Positions 5,685 through 6,710 of a stretch of 6,710 bases of DNA are shown in pieces. The position numbers and the translations under genes are program-made. The stretch is taken from assembly GCA_030684755.1 (NCBI GenBank), contig JAUXXN010000107.1:1-6710 (forward strand), read 5' to 3'. Positions within the stretch are counted from its first letter, which is position 1, and each line of letters starts with the position of its first letter. The notes under the pieces were generated by a model. It searched no databases. It was not told the origin of the DNA and saw nothing but the letters and a program-made list of their open reading frames with translations. The stretch is from Hydrogenophaga sp. GTDB lineage: Bacteria; Pseudomonadota; Gammaproteobacteria; Burkholderiales; Burkholderiaceae_C.

Positions 5685-6710
5685 ATGGATGTGAGTGATC
5701 ATATAGATGAATTGACGGGCCTAATGAGCCGAGTAGGTTTTTACGAAGTCCTCAAGGTCGTTGAAACCAAGCCGGAACATGTTGTTATGGCTGTTGAAAT
5801 TTCGCGATTTGGAAATTTGAACATCAGTATGGGTTCTGAGCTTGGCGATAGGGTAATTTCCACAGTTGCCAAACGTATCCTAAAGGTTTTTTCTCATGCG
5901 TCCGCCATAGGAAGATCGCACGGCAATCATTTCGTACTATTTTTTGAGAAACTTGCCAATGTCCAAGAAGAGGTTGCGCAGTTACGCGACTTCGCCCAAA
6001 GGCCTATTATCATTAATGGCGAAGTTATTGTGCTTGGTGTCAGGGTGGGAGTGGCTACTGGATTGGAAATTAATTGCGATGATTTAACAAAAGGACTCTT
6101 GGGTGCCGCCGAGAATGCATTGCATCGCTGCAAAAAAGAGGGTCTTAAGGTATGTTATTACAATCGAAATCATGAAGTAGAAGCAAAGTTGGCACATCGC
6201 TTGGAAAATGATCTTCGGGTTTCTTTGGTGACCAATGCGTTAGAGTTGCACAGTGCCATAACCAATGGCGAGTTTGAATTGGTTTACCAACCTATTGTCG
6301 GTATCTGGGGTGGCGGCGTCCATTCTTTTGAGGCGCTTCTGCGCTGGAATCACCCTTTGCATGGGGAGATTTCGCCATCGGTTTTTATCCCGCTTGCTGA
6401 AGATATTTCGATTATGGATGTTTTGGGTAGTTGGGTAATTCGAAAAGCTTGTTTGGATGCAATTGAATGGATTGCAAATGCCGATGGAAAATTGCCGTCG
6501 GTCAGTATAAATGTGAGTCCGACACAGTTTGTTGAGCCTGCAATACTGATCAATGCCGTGCGCACTGCCATCAAGGAATCGGCGATTGATCCATCAAGAA
6601 TTCATCTTGAAATTACTGAATCGGCTGCTTTTTCGGACACAATGAAAGAAACCCTCATCGAGTTGCGAAGTCTGGGCTGCAAAATCGCCCTCGATGATTT
6701 CGGTACAGGC
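5685..6710 (+). CDS. Degenerate GGDEF-EAL protein, probable c-di-GMP phosphodiesterase (3' end outside window)
   Basis: The 342 visible residues hold two domains. Residues about 8-160 are a GGDEF fold: DELTGLMSRVGF at the start, VEISRFGNLNISMGSELGD, and AENALHRCKKEGL at the end. The signature loop reads SHGNHF (78-83) in place of GGDEF and has no RxxD inhibitory site upstream, so cyclase activity is unlikely. From about 187 an EAL domain follows: FELVYQP, then FEALLRW (E216), SINVSPTQF (N276), HLEITES (E309, E312) and ALDDFGTG (D337, D338). These are the metal-binding and catalytic residues known from active phosphodiesterases; the downstream lysine and glutamate lie beyond the window. Such enzymes linearise c-di-GMP to pGpG. 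There is no N-terminal sensor or membrane segment, so the protein should be cytoplasmic. AAGGA (5680-5684) touches the ATG; a GTG at 5691 has better spacing and may be the true start. Codon use is AT-rich, unlike genes to the left. Confidence 0.88.
   Translation, partial: MDVSDHIDELTGLMSRVGFYEVLKVVETKPEHVVMAVEISRFGNLNISMGSELGDRVISTVAKRILKVFSHASAIGRSHGNHFVLFFEKLANVQEEVAQLRDFAQRPIIINGEVIVLGVRVGVATGLEINCDDLTKGLLGAAENALHRCKKEGLKVCYYNRNHEVEAKLAHRLENDLRVSLVTNALELHSAITNGEFELVYQPIVGIWGGGVHSFEALLRWNHPLHGEISPSVFIPLAEDISIMDVLGSWVIRKACLDAIEWIANADGKLPSVSINVSPTQFVEPAILINAVRTAIKESAIDPSRIHLEITESAAFSDTMKETLIELRSLGCKIALDDFGTG

Noticed and set aside
1..6710. CRISPR array, tRNA or rRNA gene, toxin-antitoxin pair, or phage/defence cassette
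   Set aside because: No regularly spaced repeats, no cloverleaf-like sequence, no rRNA-like stretch and no paired small genes with such motifs were found on reading both strands.

Overview
The window looks like chromosomal DNA of a betaproteobacterium, most likely a Burkholderiales/Comamonadaceae-type organism. This is inferred from the GC-rich coding style, the IS4-type element and the protein families seen, and no rRNA or other species marker is present. It reads as a decaying accessory region, not a compact operon: two or three broken genes and one insertion sequence lie among three intact-looking genes.

Left part (1-1675): the 3' end of a plus-strand quinone/NAD(P)H oxidoreductase-type flavoprotein gene enters from outside the window and stops at 299. 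Facing it on the minus strand (404-860) is a frameshifted, N-terminally truncated remnant of a COG4757-type alpha/beta hydrolase. After a stretch with no clear gene, an intact minus-strand gene (1235-1675) encodes a 146-residue cysteine-rich protein with two probable zinc ribbons.

Middle part (1676-3771): a minus-strand fragment of a RidA-family (YjgF/YER057c/UK114) gene (1990-2180) carries an internal deletion and a stop codon. It runs up to the end of an IS4-family insertion sequence (2181-3580) with 21-bp terminal inverted repeats and a transposase holding the complete DDE/YREK signature. The best-placed ATG of the transposase is out of frame with its body, so the element may be crippled. 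On the far side of the IS, 3666-3773 on the minus strand may hold the N-terminal end of the same RidA gene. This is weaker, and no target-site duplication was found.

Right part (3772-6710): an intact 461-residue PaaK-like adenylate-forming enzyme (phenylacetate-CoA ligase superfamily) is followed by about 530 bases of AT-rich noncoding DNA. That spacer contains a near-palindrome, a 12-bp direct repeat spaced 32 bp and a plausible promoter. The final gene starts at 5685 and runs off the window end. It encodes a protein with a degenerate GGDEF domain and an EAL domain whose visible catalytic residues are intact, probably a c-di-GMP phosphodiesterase. The spacer and this gene are visibly AT-richer than everything to the left, which suggests a separate origin.

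The genes do not form one evident pathway. I see no convincing new multi-gene system. The most informative signals are the layered gene decay around the IS and the AT-rich regulatory spacer before the EAL gene.
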